Below, piece after piece: positions 25,551 to 32,377 of a DNA stretch of 64,000 nt. The translations under genes and the position numbers were made by a program. The notes beneath the pieces were generated by a model. The model ran no database searches. It saw only the letters and a program-made list of their open reading frames with translations, and was not told the DNA's origin. Positions within the stretch are counted from its first letter, which is position 1. Each line of letters starts with the position of its first letter. Source of the stretch: Paenibacillus stellifer (lineage in GTDB: Bacteria > Bacillota > Bacilli > Paenibacillales > Paenibacillaceae); the NCBI RefSeq assembly GCF_000758685.1, contig NZ_CP009286.1:2882501-2946500 (forward strand), given 5' to 3'.

Positions 25551-26645
25551 GTGGTAAAAATAAAAAAAATAATCTTTACTGGCGGTGGATCTGCAGGACA
25601 TGTAACCGTCAACATTGCAATGATACCTGAATTCATCCGTGCAGGCTGGTTAACCGAATATATTGGTTCAGTGGATGGTATTGAAAAGCAGCTAATCACA
25701 TCTAACTTTAATGTTAAATACCATTCAATATCAACAGGGAAGCTACGACGGTATCTAGATTGGCAGAACGTAAAGGATCCGTTTAAAGTGGTGAAAGGGA
25801 TTATGCAAGCATATCAGCTTATTAAGAAGCAGAAGCCTAATATTGTGTTTTCTAAAGGTGGCTTTGTTTCTGTACCAGTTGTAATTGGAGCTTGGTTGAA
25901 CAAAATTCCCGTTATCATACATGAATCTGATTTAACTCCAGGCTTAGCCAACAAGCTCGCAAGTCCGTTTGCTAGTCTGATTTGCACTACTTTTTCGGAA
26001 ACATCATCTTACTTTAACAACCACAAATGTTATTGCGTGGGACCTGTTCTTAGAGATGAATTGACAAAGGGCGATGCTGAACGTGGACGGGCATTCGTTG
26101 GGTTTTCAAATATTAAGAAACCTATAATAGTTATTATGGGGGGGAGTTTGGGATCACGGAAGATCAATCATGTGATTCGAGAATCCTTAACACAACTAAC
26201 AAAGAAGTTTCGAGTCATTCATCTTTGTGGAAAAGGACATCTGGATTCTTCTATTGCTAATTCTGATTACCGTGAATATGAGTATATAAACGAAGAATTA
26301 CCAGACATATTAACCATGTGTGATTTTGTGATTTCACGAGCGGGTTCGAATTCAATTTTTGAGTTTTTATCTTTAAAGAAACCAATGATTTTGATCCCTC
26401 TTACTAAGGAACAGAGTAGAGGAGATCAACTTTTAAATGCTGCTTCTTTTGAAAGCAAGGGTTACTGTAAAGTTCTACACGAAGAACAACTGAATCCTGA
26501 TAGCTTAATTGCTAGTATATATGAATTAGCAGAAGAAAAAGAACGGTATATTCGAAATATGAGTTCTTTCGAGCGTAATGATGCAGTAAGCCTTATTTAT
26601 AATCTGATTGTTGAGAACGCAAAGAATGGACTAAATGATGAATAA
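25551..26645 (+). CDS. murG: MurG paralogue, UDP-GlcNAc glycosyltransferase
   Basis: 364 residues. TGGGSAGHV (10-18), the KGGFVSVPVVIGAW segment, HESDLTPGLANK, GGSLGSRKIN and the sugar-nucleotide site ISRAGSNSIFEFL identify MurG, which adds GlcNAc to lipid I. The sequence resembles the second MurG of Bacillus cereus-type genomes rather than the one in the dcw cluster, and no cell-division genes are near. The GTG at 25551 overlaps its AGGTGG ribosome site; the true start might lie a few codons on. The gene is far richer in A and T than its surroundings, which points to acquisition or a different evolutionary history. Confidence 0.85.
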   Translation: MVKIKKIIFTGGGSAGHVTVNIAMIPEFIRAGWLTEYIGSVDGIEKQLITSNFNVKYHSISTGKLRRYLDWQNVKDPFKVVKGIMQAYQLIKKQKPNIVFSKGGFVSVPVVIGAWLNKIPVIIHESDLTPGLANKLASPFASLICTTFSETSSYFNNHKCYCVGPVLRDELTKGDAERGRAFVGFSNIKKPIIVIMGGSLGSRKINHVIRESLTQLTKKFRVIHLCGKGHLDSSIANSDYREYEYINEELPDILTMCDFVISRAGSNSIFEFLSLKKPMILIPLTKEQSRGDQLLNAASFESKGYCKVLHEEQLNPDSLIASIYELAEEKERYIRNMSSFERNDAVSLIYNLIVENAKNGLNDE

Positions 26646-26701
26646 ATAGTTTTTATTTCAAAATAAACACGTTGTACTAAAGGGACATTCTAATTCAATG
26701 A

Positions 26702-26749
26702 AACAGCGACAGACTAGGACTTATTATTCCGTCCATGGCTGTCGCTGTT
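26702..26749. terminator. Stem-loop between murG paralogue and ferric reductase gene
   Basis: AACAGCGACAG (26702-26712) and CTGTCGCTGTT (26739-26749) form an 11-pair stem, with a GGAC/GTCC inner stem. It sits between convergent genes and can serve both, though the T tracts are poor. Confidence 0.6.
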
Positions 26750-26779
26750 GACTGGAATTTCAGGGTTAGGCGAATACTC

Positions 26780-27409
26780 TTATCGGAAAGAGCTGTACCT
26801 CTTGTCAGGCCGGGATATTGGATATACCACCTCCGGCTGCGCCGCACGACGGCCTTCACGTTTCCGTGTGGCAAGATAAATCCGGCGAATAACCATCCCA
26901 ATGACTAGCGCTCCGGTTGTCGTATACATCAGCTTCATGGCAGGTGTACTGCTGTCGGTTCCTATCATTGCAGCATGTAACAACGCCATAATGAAGGTTG
27001 GGAGTGCCATGAAGTGAATGATGCGCCAAGTTTTTTTACCAATCGACTTCATCATATCGGAGCTGAGAATCAAAGCGAGCATGAGATAGAAGGCAAGGGT
27101 TCCAAGACCTGTCCAGAACGGCTCATGTCGGGATGCGAATGGAATGACGATTTCAAAGAACGAATAGCCGACATATTGGTCAAACACAAGAACCAGCCCA
27201 TGCACCAGACCGAAGAGCATGCCGAACCATCCGGTCCATTGATGAATCAGATTGAGCTGAGCTCTGCGAGCGCCTTTCGCCCACGGTTCTCCCTGAAGCA
27301 ATCCGGCGAATATCGCCGCGAAGAGCAACATATAAGAGGTTAACCCGGCAGCCCGTACGGTCGTCCACACGCTTAATGTATCCGCAATACTACTGAACCA
27401 ACTGTACAT
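26780..27409 (-). CDS. Ferric reductase-like transmembrane protein
   Basis: 209 residues with about six membrane segments of the ferric reductase-like (MsrQ/YedZ) type. Histidines in IHQWTGWFG, GLVHGLVLVF, RIIHFMALP and ALLHAAMIG could ligate b-type hemes. There is no FAD/NAD domain, so it probably passes electrons across the membrane to or from a partner. It overlaps the apbE stop by 20 bases and follows AAAGGAGAGG. The pairing with ApbE suggests an extracytoplasmic flavin-linked electron path. Confidence 0.82.
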   Translation of the reverse strand: MYSWFSSIADTLSVWTTVRAAGLTSYMLLFAAIFAGLLQGEPWAKGARRAQLNLIHQWTGWFGMLFGLVHGLVLVFDQYVGYSFFEIVIPFASRHEPFWTGLGTLAFYLMLALILSSDMMKSIGKKTWRIIHFMALPTFIMALLHAAMIGTDSSTPAMKLMYTTTGALVIGMVIRRIYLATRKREGRRAAQPEVVYPISRPDKRYSSFR

Positions 27410-28361
27410 ATCGTTCCTCTCCTTTCATATCTGCCAGGTAAAATTCCGCCATGCCACCCAGCACAATCGAGCAGTCTTCCCGTACGGCGATTACCGCGCA
27501 GTCCGGATGCTGCTCCTTCACCCAGGATACTCCTCGCGTTCCGCCTAGAATCAAAAAGGTCTTCGCCAGAACCTCCGCCTGCCCGAGTGAAGGGCAAATC
27601 GCCGTCACCTGAATCAAATCAGAGGTGCAGGGCTTGAGCGTGCGGGGGTCCAAAATATGATGCATTTCCTCACCGCCAGGACCTTTCCATCTCCGTTTGA
27701 CCCGGCTGCTTGTTGCGATCCCCGCTCCTGTACTGATCGAGAGAGTTGCGATATTTTCTACAGGCTGATAGGGGTGGGCTATGTCGATAAGCCGCTGAGC
27801 TTCTCCCCAGATGATAATGTCGCCACCGGCATCGATGGCTCCCTGACGTATACCTCGATTGGCTAGTTTCTCCGCCATTTGTTCGGCGCTCCACCCCTTG
27901 GCGAAACCGCCCAGATCAAGCGAGATGCCCGGCTGAAGCGTAATATTTCGCAGCTCTAAATCCAACTCCAGATAGGTATCCAGAGGAAGAGGAGTACGCG
28001 TCTCCGGTGCTTGAATATGGGTTGCCGAGAAGGCCGAAGCTGAAGTGTCGGGCGCTTGCTTATCCAAGAGCTCGAAGCTCTCCCGGTATCCGGCATTTTC
28101 CAGCGCTCTGCCCATGAACGGATTAAAAACACCGTCCGTTTCGCGGTAATACCTAGCCGCCTCCGAGACGGCCTGAAAGAGCAGCGGGGAGGCGGCAAAG
28201 GCTCTGCCTGAAGCCTGATTGAGACGGGACAGCTCACTGGCAGGCCGGAACCGGCTGAGCTGGGACTCGACGGAACGGAAATACTTCTCCGCTTGAGTCT
28301 CAGACTCTGCCGGCAGTCCATACAGGTAAAAGTCAGTGTTCATCGCTTTAAAATGTTTCAT
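27390..28361 (-). CDS. apbE: FAD:protein FMN transferase ApbE
   Basis: 323 residues. Conserved ApbE segments are DGVFNPFMGRALE, ISLDLGGFAKGW, GAIDAGGDIIIWG, SISTGAGIATSS and HHILDPRTLKP. The enzyme attaches FMN to Thr/Ser of target proteins. I see no lipoprotein Cys or signal peptide at the N-terminus (MKHFKAMNTDFYLYG), so it may act in the cytoplasm. The ATG at 28361 has AGGGGG eight bases ahead. No protein with an FMN-binding domain is encoded beside it. Confidence 0.92.
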   Translation of the reverse strand: MKHFKAMNTDFYLYGLPAESETQAEKYFRSVESQLSRFRPASELSRLNQASGRAFAASPLLFQAVSEAARYYRETDGVFNPFMGRALENAGYRESFELLDKQAPDTSASAFSATHIQAPETRTPLPLDTYLELDLELRNITLQPGISLDLGGFAKGWSAEQMAEKLANRGIRQGAIDAGGDIIIWGEAQRLIDIAHPYQPVENIATLSISTGAGIATSSRVKRRWKGPGGEEMHHILDPRTLKPCTSDLIQVTAICPSLGQAEVLAKTFLILGGTRGVSWVKEQHPDCAVIAVREDCSIVLGGMAEFYLADMKGEERYVQLVQ

Positions 28362-28381
28362 TCCGCAGTCCCCCTTCCGGA

Positions 28382-28735
28382 TCAAGAAGCGCGTGTACGC
28401 ATTCGGCCGCTGTCCTGGCTATCCGAGGACGAATTATCCGAGAAGCCCGAGCCGGAGGAAGATCCGGAATCGCCGGAGGAATACGATCGGCCCCGGCCTG
28501 GGCCGAAGCCTTGATCTGTGCTCGAACCGCTGTCTGTTCCGGAGTCCGAGTCGAAATCCCAGCGTGGCTGATTCTGGCTGCTCTCGAAGATGCTGCTGTC
28601 CTGCTGAGTTTGGTTAGAGGCGGCAGCGCTGCCTGCATCCGCCTGGTTCTGATTGCCGATATATCCGACGAAGCCTGTGAACAGAAGAACTCCCGATACG
28701 CCGGTCAGCCATTTCACCCATTGTTGTTTTTTCAT
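28382..28735 (-). CDS. Ser/Gly/Asp-rich membrane-anchored small protein
   Basis: 117 residues: a short cationic start, one membrane segment (WLTGVSGVLLFTGFVGYI), then about 85 residues of low complexity dominated by Ser, Gly, Asp and Gln (for example GDSGSSSGSGF). No family recognised. It is first in the operon with apbE and the ferric-reductase-like gene, 20 bases upstream of apbE, and divergent from a two-component system. It could be a partner or even a flavinylation target, but no recognisable FMN-attachment motif is evident. Confidence 0.7.
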   Translation of the reverse strand: MKKQQWVKWLTGVSGVLLFTGFVGYIGNQNQADAGSAAASNQTQQDSSIFESSQNQPRWDFDSDSGTDSGSSTDQGFGPGRGRSYSSGDSGSSSGSGFSDNSSSDSQDSGRMRTRAS

Positions 28736-28782
28736 AGTGTCCTCACCCTCGTCTTTAGTGATAGCTGAATTTTAGACGCAAT

Positions 28783-28835
28783 TGGTGAAAAAATGGTGAA
28801 ACCTCTCATGAGCTTCTTTTTCATGTGAATTTCAT
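28783..28835. promoter_or_regulatory. Paired 11-bp-spaced direct repeats in a divergent control region
   Basis: TGGTGAAA occurs at 28783 and again at 28794; TTTCAT (complement ATGAAA) occurs at 28819 and again at 28830. Both pairs repeat every 11 bases, one helical turn, in opposite orientation. OmpR-family regulators bind such tandem half-sites, and one is encoded 55 bases to the right. The region would control both the regulator operon and the apbE operon. Confidence 0.6.
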
Positions 28836-28889
28836 CATGGCATGTTATCCTGAGTTCAGGATTTCTTATTGAAGAAGGAGACGCTGTTC

Positions 28890-29576
28890 ATGAAGATACT
28901 GCTGGCAGAAGATGACCGGCGGCTGGGTGAACTGATTGCCCATATGCTGAAGAAGAAAGCCGAATGCGCCATTGATTGGGTGACGACCGGAGAGGATGCC
29001 TACCACTATGCGGCTGAAGCCCAGTACGATGTGCTTATTCTGGATTGGATGATGCCGGAGGGTGACGGCTTGGGAGTATGCAGGAAGCTGCGGCGGGATG
29101 GATACAGCGGGGCGGTTCTGATGCTCACTGCGAAGGACAGTCTTCAGGACAAAATCGAGGGGCTCGATGCCGGAGCCGACGATTATCTCGTGAAGCCGTT
29201 CGAAATTGACGAATTGCTTGCACGTATACGGGCGCTTACCCGCCGCAATTTTGCGCCGATTCTGGAGCAGGTGATGAAGCTGGGCGAACTGGCGCTCAAC
29301 CGGACCGCTCAGACGGTGAAGCGCGGCACCGAGTCCGTCCAGCTAACACCGCGGGAATTCCAGCTGCTTGATTTACTGGTCCAGAACCCAGGGATCGTCT
29401 TGACGCGAGAGGTCATTCTGGACCGAATTTGGGGGCTGGAGAGCGATGTCGGGCCCAAGACGATAGATGCCACAGTGAAGCTGCTGCGCAAGAAGCTTGG
29501 CGAAATTACGGATGAGGACTGGATTCAGAGCGTTCGGGGGGTTGGATATAAAATTGATAAAGAGAAGGTTCACTAA
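28890..29576 (+). CDS. OmpR family response regulator
   Basis: 228 residues. Receiver domain with Asp8, Asp9, phospho-acceptor Asp52 (LILDWMMPEGDG) and Lys in LVKPFE; C-terminal winged helix with LTPREFQLLDLL and VRGVGYKI. The ATG at 28890 has GAAGGAG nine bases ahead. It overlaps the sensor kinase gene. Likely autoregulated through the tandem repeats upstream. Confidence 0.93.
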   Translation: MKILLAEDDRRLGELIAHMLKKKAECAIDWVTTGEDAYHYAAEAQYDVLILDWMMPEGDGLGVCRKLRRDGYSGAVLMLTAKDSLQDKIEGLDAGADDYLVKPFEIDELLARIRALTRRNFAPILEQVMKLGELALNRTAQTVKRGTESVQLTPREFQLLDLLVQNPGIVLTREVILDRIWGLESDVGPKTIDATVKLLRKKLGEITDEDWIQSVRGVGYKIDKEKVH

Positions 29577-31020
29577 TCGGCTTCCAAAATGGAGATTATC
29601 GGCCGGCAAACCGCCAGATAACGATGTCATCCGGTTGACGCAGCGCAAGCTGACGATTCGTTATAGCGCCGTTCTGATCGGGTTTCTGCTGTTATTCATC
29701 GTTACGGTATATTTGCTGCTTCATTACCTCCTCATGAATCAGCAGAAGCAGCAGTTGAACAGCTGGCTTGAGCAGCAGGTGTACTCATTGCATGAAAGCC
29801 GGGAGCATGGTCAGGGTAAGAAAGGCTTCATCGGAGGCGGTGGCAATCCGGGTGGGGGAGTACGCAGCGGCGGCAATGAGATCGCAGGATTTGTCGCAGA
29901 CACATCGGGCAATCTGCTAGCATTGAATGCTGATACCTTGAACCTGGTTAGTGAGATCGAAAACGCCATGAAGGATGTTTACTCTGATTCTTACACATCT
30001 GTAGGTGAGGCGACCGAGTACTGGACTATTTGGGTGGATAACAATGAAACAACTGCAGCGGCGGATCAAGACAACGGCGGTGAGTCAACCGCAGAATCCG
30101 CTCTAGTAGGCGGTAAAAGCAAGCTGCTTGTCGCCGGACGGGCAATTGTTGAGGAAGGGCAAATGCTTGGTGTAATGTATGGAGCCAAGGATATAACGGC
30201 CCAGCATCGATTGTTCCAGTGGTTGCTGGCTGTGCTCGCAGCAGTCGCGGTGCTTTTTGCGGGACTTGCTGTATTTTTGAGCCATCAGATGTCTTCCAAG
30301 GCCATGATTCCGGTTAAGCGATCTTTCGCCAGACAGCGGGAATTTGTCGCGGATGCGTCCCATGAGCTGCGGACCCCACTTAGCGTGCTGTTGTCCTCAG
30401 TCGATGCGCTCGAAATGGAAGGGGTGGGCGAAGGGGAGCCATTTGCCCGAAAGGTGCTGCACAATATGAGAGATGAAGCCAAGCGCATGATCCGGCTGTC
30501 GGACAGTCTACTGACGCTGGCGAGGTCGGATTCGGGTGCGGCGACGCTCCGGATTACGGACTTTGATCTTGGGGCGGTCGCCGAGCGGATTGCGGATTCC
30601 TTAAGACCAATGGCAGTTTCCAAGGAGATTACGCTCCGTTATGAACGAACAGGGCCGCTTCCATACTGCGGCGATTCAGAGCGGTTGTCCCAACTGCTCG
30701 TCATCCTGCTGGACAATGCCATCAAGTATACACCTGATGGAGGGCTAATTGAGCTCTCGGTCTTCCAGATGGAGGTCAAGGGGCAGAAGCTTGTTATTGA
30801 AGTGCGTGATACCGGGATCGGCATCAAGCCGGAAGACCGGGAACGGATCTTCGAACGGTTCTACCGCGAGGAGAAATCGAGAGCCCGGGAGCTGGGCGGT
30901 CATGGGCTAGGACTTTCAATCGCCAAATGGATTGTTGAAGCCCACGGCGGAACGATTGAGGTGACCAGCACTTCCGGGGAAGGCAGCATCTTCAGGGTAG
31001 AGCTTCCGAACCTCCGATAA
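29554..31020 (+). CDS. Sensor histidine kinase
   Basis: About 488 residues. First membrane segment near YSAVLIGFLLLFIVTVYLLLHY, an extracytoplasmic domain of about 150 residues with a glycine-rich stretch (GGGGNPGGGVRSGG), a second membrane segment (LLAVLAAVAVLFAGLAVFL), then phospho-acceptor His in DASHELRTPLS, N box (LLDNAIKYTPDG) and G boxes (DTGIGI, GHGLGLSIAKWIVEAHGG). No ATG suits; the TTG at 29554, overlapping the regulator gene by 23 bases, is a guess, and a TTG at 29635 is possible. The stimulus is unknown but gene order hints at redox or iron. Confidence 0.85.
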   Translation: MIKRRFTNRLPKWRLSAGKPPDNDVIRLTQRKLTIRYSAVLIGFLLLFIVTVYLLLHYLLMNQQKQQLNSWLEQQVYSLHESREHGQGKKGFIGGGGNPGGGVRSGGNEIAGFVADTSGNLLALNADTLNLVSEIENAMKDVYSDSYTSVGEATEYWTIWVDNNETTAAADQDNGGESTAESALVGGKSKLLVAGRAIVEEGQMLGVMYGAKDITAQHRLFQWLLAVLAAVAVLFAGLAVFLSHQMSSKAMIPVKRSFARQREFVADASHELRTPLSVLLSSVDALEMEGVGEGEPFARKVLHNMRDEAKRMIRLSDSLLTLARSDSGAATLRITDFDLGAVAERIADSLRPMAVSKEITLRYERTGPLPYCGDSERLSQLLVILLDNAIKYTPDGGLIELSVFQMEVKGQKLVIEVRDTGIGIKPEDRERIFERFYREEKSRARELGGHGLGLSIAKWIVEAHGGTIEVTSTSGEGSIFRVELPNLR

Positions 31021-31090
31021 TCCATGATATGGCACAGATATCGATCATTTGGCTGTGAGTAATTGGCTCAGAAGATTCTTATATGCTATA

Positions 31091-31134
31091 AAAAAATAGC
31101 CGGCCGGCCAAGATATGATCCTTGGCTGGCCGGC
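31091..31134. terminator. GC-rich terminator-like hairpin
   Basis: GCCGGCCGGCCAAG (31099-31112) pairs with CTTGGCTGGCCGGC (31121-31134), fourteen pairs with one G-U. The A run on its left gives a T tract only on the minus strand, so on the plus strand, where it would end the sensor kinase transcript, it may be weak. Confidence 0.6.
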
Positions 31135-31190
31135 TTCACTATTGGGCAGGCAGCAGCAAGTCCTTCGAAACAACATCGCTTGAATTCATA

Positions 31191-31250
31191 TTGACAAGCA
31201 GGGGGGTAACACCTATAGTTATATTTCAGTGAGAGTGAGAATCATTATCG
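31191..31250 (+). promoter_or_regulatory. Sigma-A promoter with Fur box
   Basis: TTGACA (31191-31196), 17 bases, TATAGT (31214-31219) is a near-consensus vegetative promoter. TGAGAATCATTATCG (31236-31250) matches the 7-1-7 Fur core TGATAATNATTATCA at 13 of the 14 fixed positions bar one more edge base, and lies just after the expected start point. Iron-dependent repression of the following gene is strongly suggested. Confidence 0.82.
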
Positions 31251-31284
31251 CATTATTAGTGGATTTAGAAAGGGGATAATCATC

Positions 31285-32268
31285 ATGAGAAAATGGCTGA
31301 CACCTGCGCTTCTGCTGTTGATGGTAGTACTAACAGCCTGCGGAAACCAGGCGGCGAACAATAACGCCGCAGCCGGAACACCGGCTCCGAGCCAGGCCGC
31401 CGAAGCATCCGCGGCTGCAAGCAGTGCACCGGCAGCATCCGCCCCGGCTGAAAGCGGAACGGTTACATACGAGTCCCAGACTGGACCGATCGGAATTCCT
31501 GCGAACCCGCAGCGGATCGTCGCCCTGACTAATGCGCCCAATGTGATTTCGCTTGGCGGCACTTTGGTCGGAGTTGATGAGTGGACCGGCAAGAATCCGC
31601 TCTTCACGGATAAGCTCAGCGGAGTCAAGGTCGTATCGGAGGACAGTCTCGAAGATATTATCGAGCTGAAGCCCGATCTTATCATCGCCGGCGACTATAT
31701 GAAGAATCTGGACAAGCTTGCTCAAATTGCGCCGACAGTAGTGTACACTTGGGGCAAGCTGGATTATTTGAACCAGCAGATTGAAATCGGCAAGCTGCTG
31801 AACAAGCAGGCGGAAGCGCAGGCCTGGGTCGATGACTTTAAGCAGCGCGCCGAGGCGGCTGGCAGAGAGATCAAGGCGAAGATCGGAGAGAATGCGACGG
31901 TATCCGTCTTTGAATATGATGCCAAGAGCTTCTATGTATTCGGGAATAACTGGGCGCGTGGGACGGAAGTACTGTACCAGGCAATGGGTCTGAAAATGCC
32001 GGCAGCGGTCGAGAAGGACGCGCTCGGTCCGGGCTACTACACGCTGTCTAATGAGACGGTCCCGCAGTATGCCGGCGATTACATCGTGCTTAGCAAACCG
32101 GCAACGAACAGTGAGAATGCCTTCTTCTCGACGGATACGTGGAAGAACATTCCGGCCGTCAAGAACGGGCATGTGATTGAAATTGAGACGGAGAAATCCA
32201 CCTACAGCGATCCGATTACGCTCGACTATTTGCTGAAGGTCTTTACAGATGGTTTTCTGGCTAAATAA
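31285..32268 (+). CDS. Siderophore-binding lipoprotein of an iron ABC transporter
   Basis: 327 residues. Lipoprotein signal LLLLMVVLTACGN with the lipobox Cys19, an Ala/Ser-rich linker (about residues 25-57), then the helical-backbone binding fold of the FecB/FhuD type (IPANPQRIVALTNAPNVISLGG, ELKPDLIIAG, NIPAVKNGHVIEI). It delivers ferric siderophore to a permease; no permease or ATPase gene is adjacent, so it must share one encoded elsewhere. Strong AAAGGGG ribosome site and a Fur box upstream. Confidence 0.9.
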   Translation: MRKWLTPALLLLMVVLTACGNQAANNNAAAGTPAPSQAAEASAAASSAPAASAPAESGTVTYESQTGPIGIPANPQRIVALTNAPNVISLGGTLVGVDEWTGKNPLFTDKLSGVKVVSEDSLEDIIELKPDLIIAGDYMKNLDKLAQIAPTVVYTWGKLDYLNQQIEIGKLLNKQAEAQAWVDDFKQRAEAAGREIKAKIGENATVSVFEYDAKSFYVFGNNWARGTEVLYQAMGLKMPAAVEKDALGPGYYTLSNETVPQYAGDYIVLSKPATNSENAFFSTDTWKNIPAVKNGHVIEIETEKSTYSDPITLDYLLKVFTDGFLAK

Positions 32269-32320
32269 TACTGACTTAAATATTGTTGCGTGTGCATAAT
32301 AGATAGGGCATAAATAGGCA

Positions 32321-32358
32321 AGCCGGCCGGTCGAGGAGACAATCCTGACCGGCCGGCT
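32321..32358. terminator. Bidirectional terminator
   Basis: AGCCGGCCGGTC (32321-32332) and GACCGGCCGGCT (32347-32358) pair perfectly over twelve bases between two convergent genes, with T-rich flanks on each side. Confidence 0.75.
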
Positions 32359-32377
32359 TATTTGTTGTTCCTGATTA

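Noticed and set aside
31330-32172. Minus-strand open frame opposite the siderophore-binding gene
   Set aside because: Composition and lack of motifs mark it as a shadow of the lipoprotein gene.
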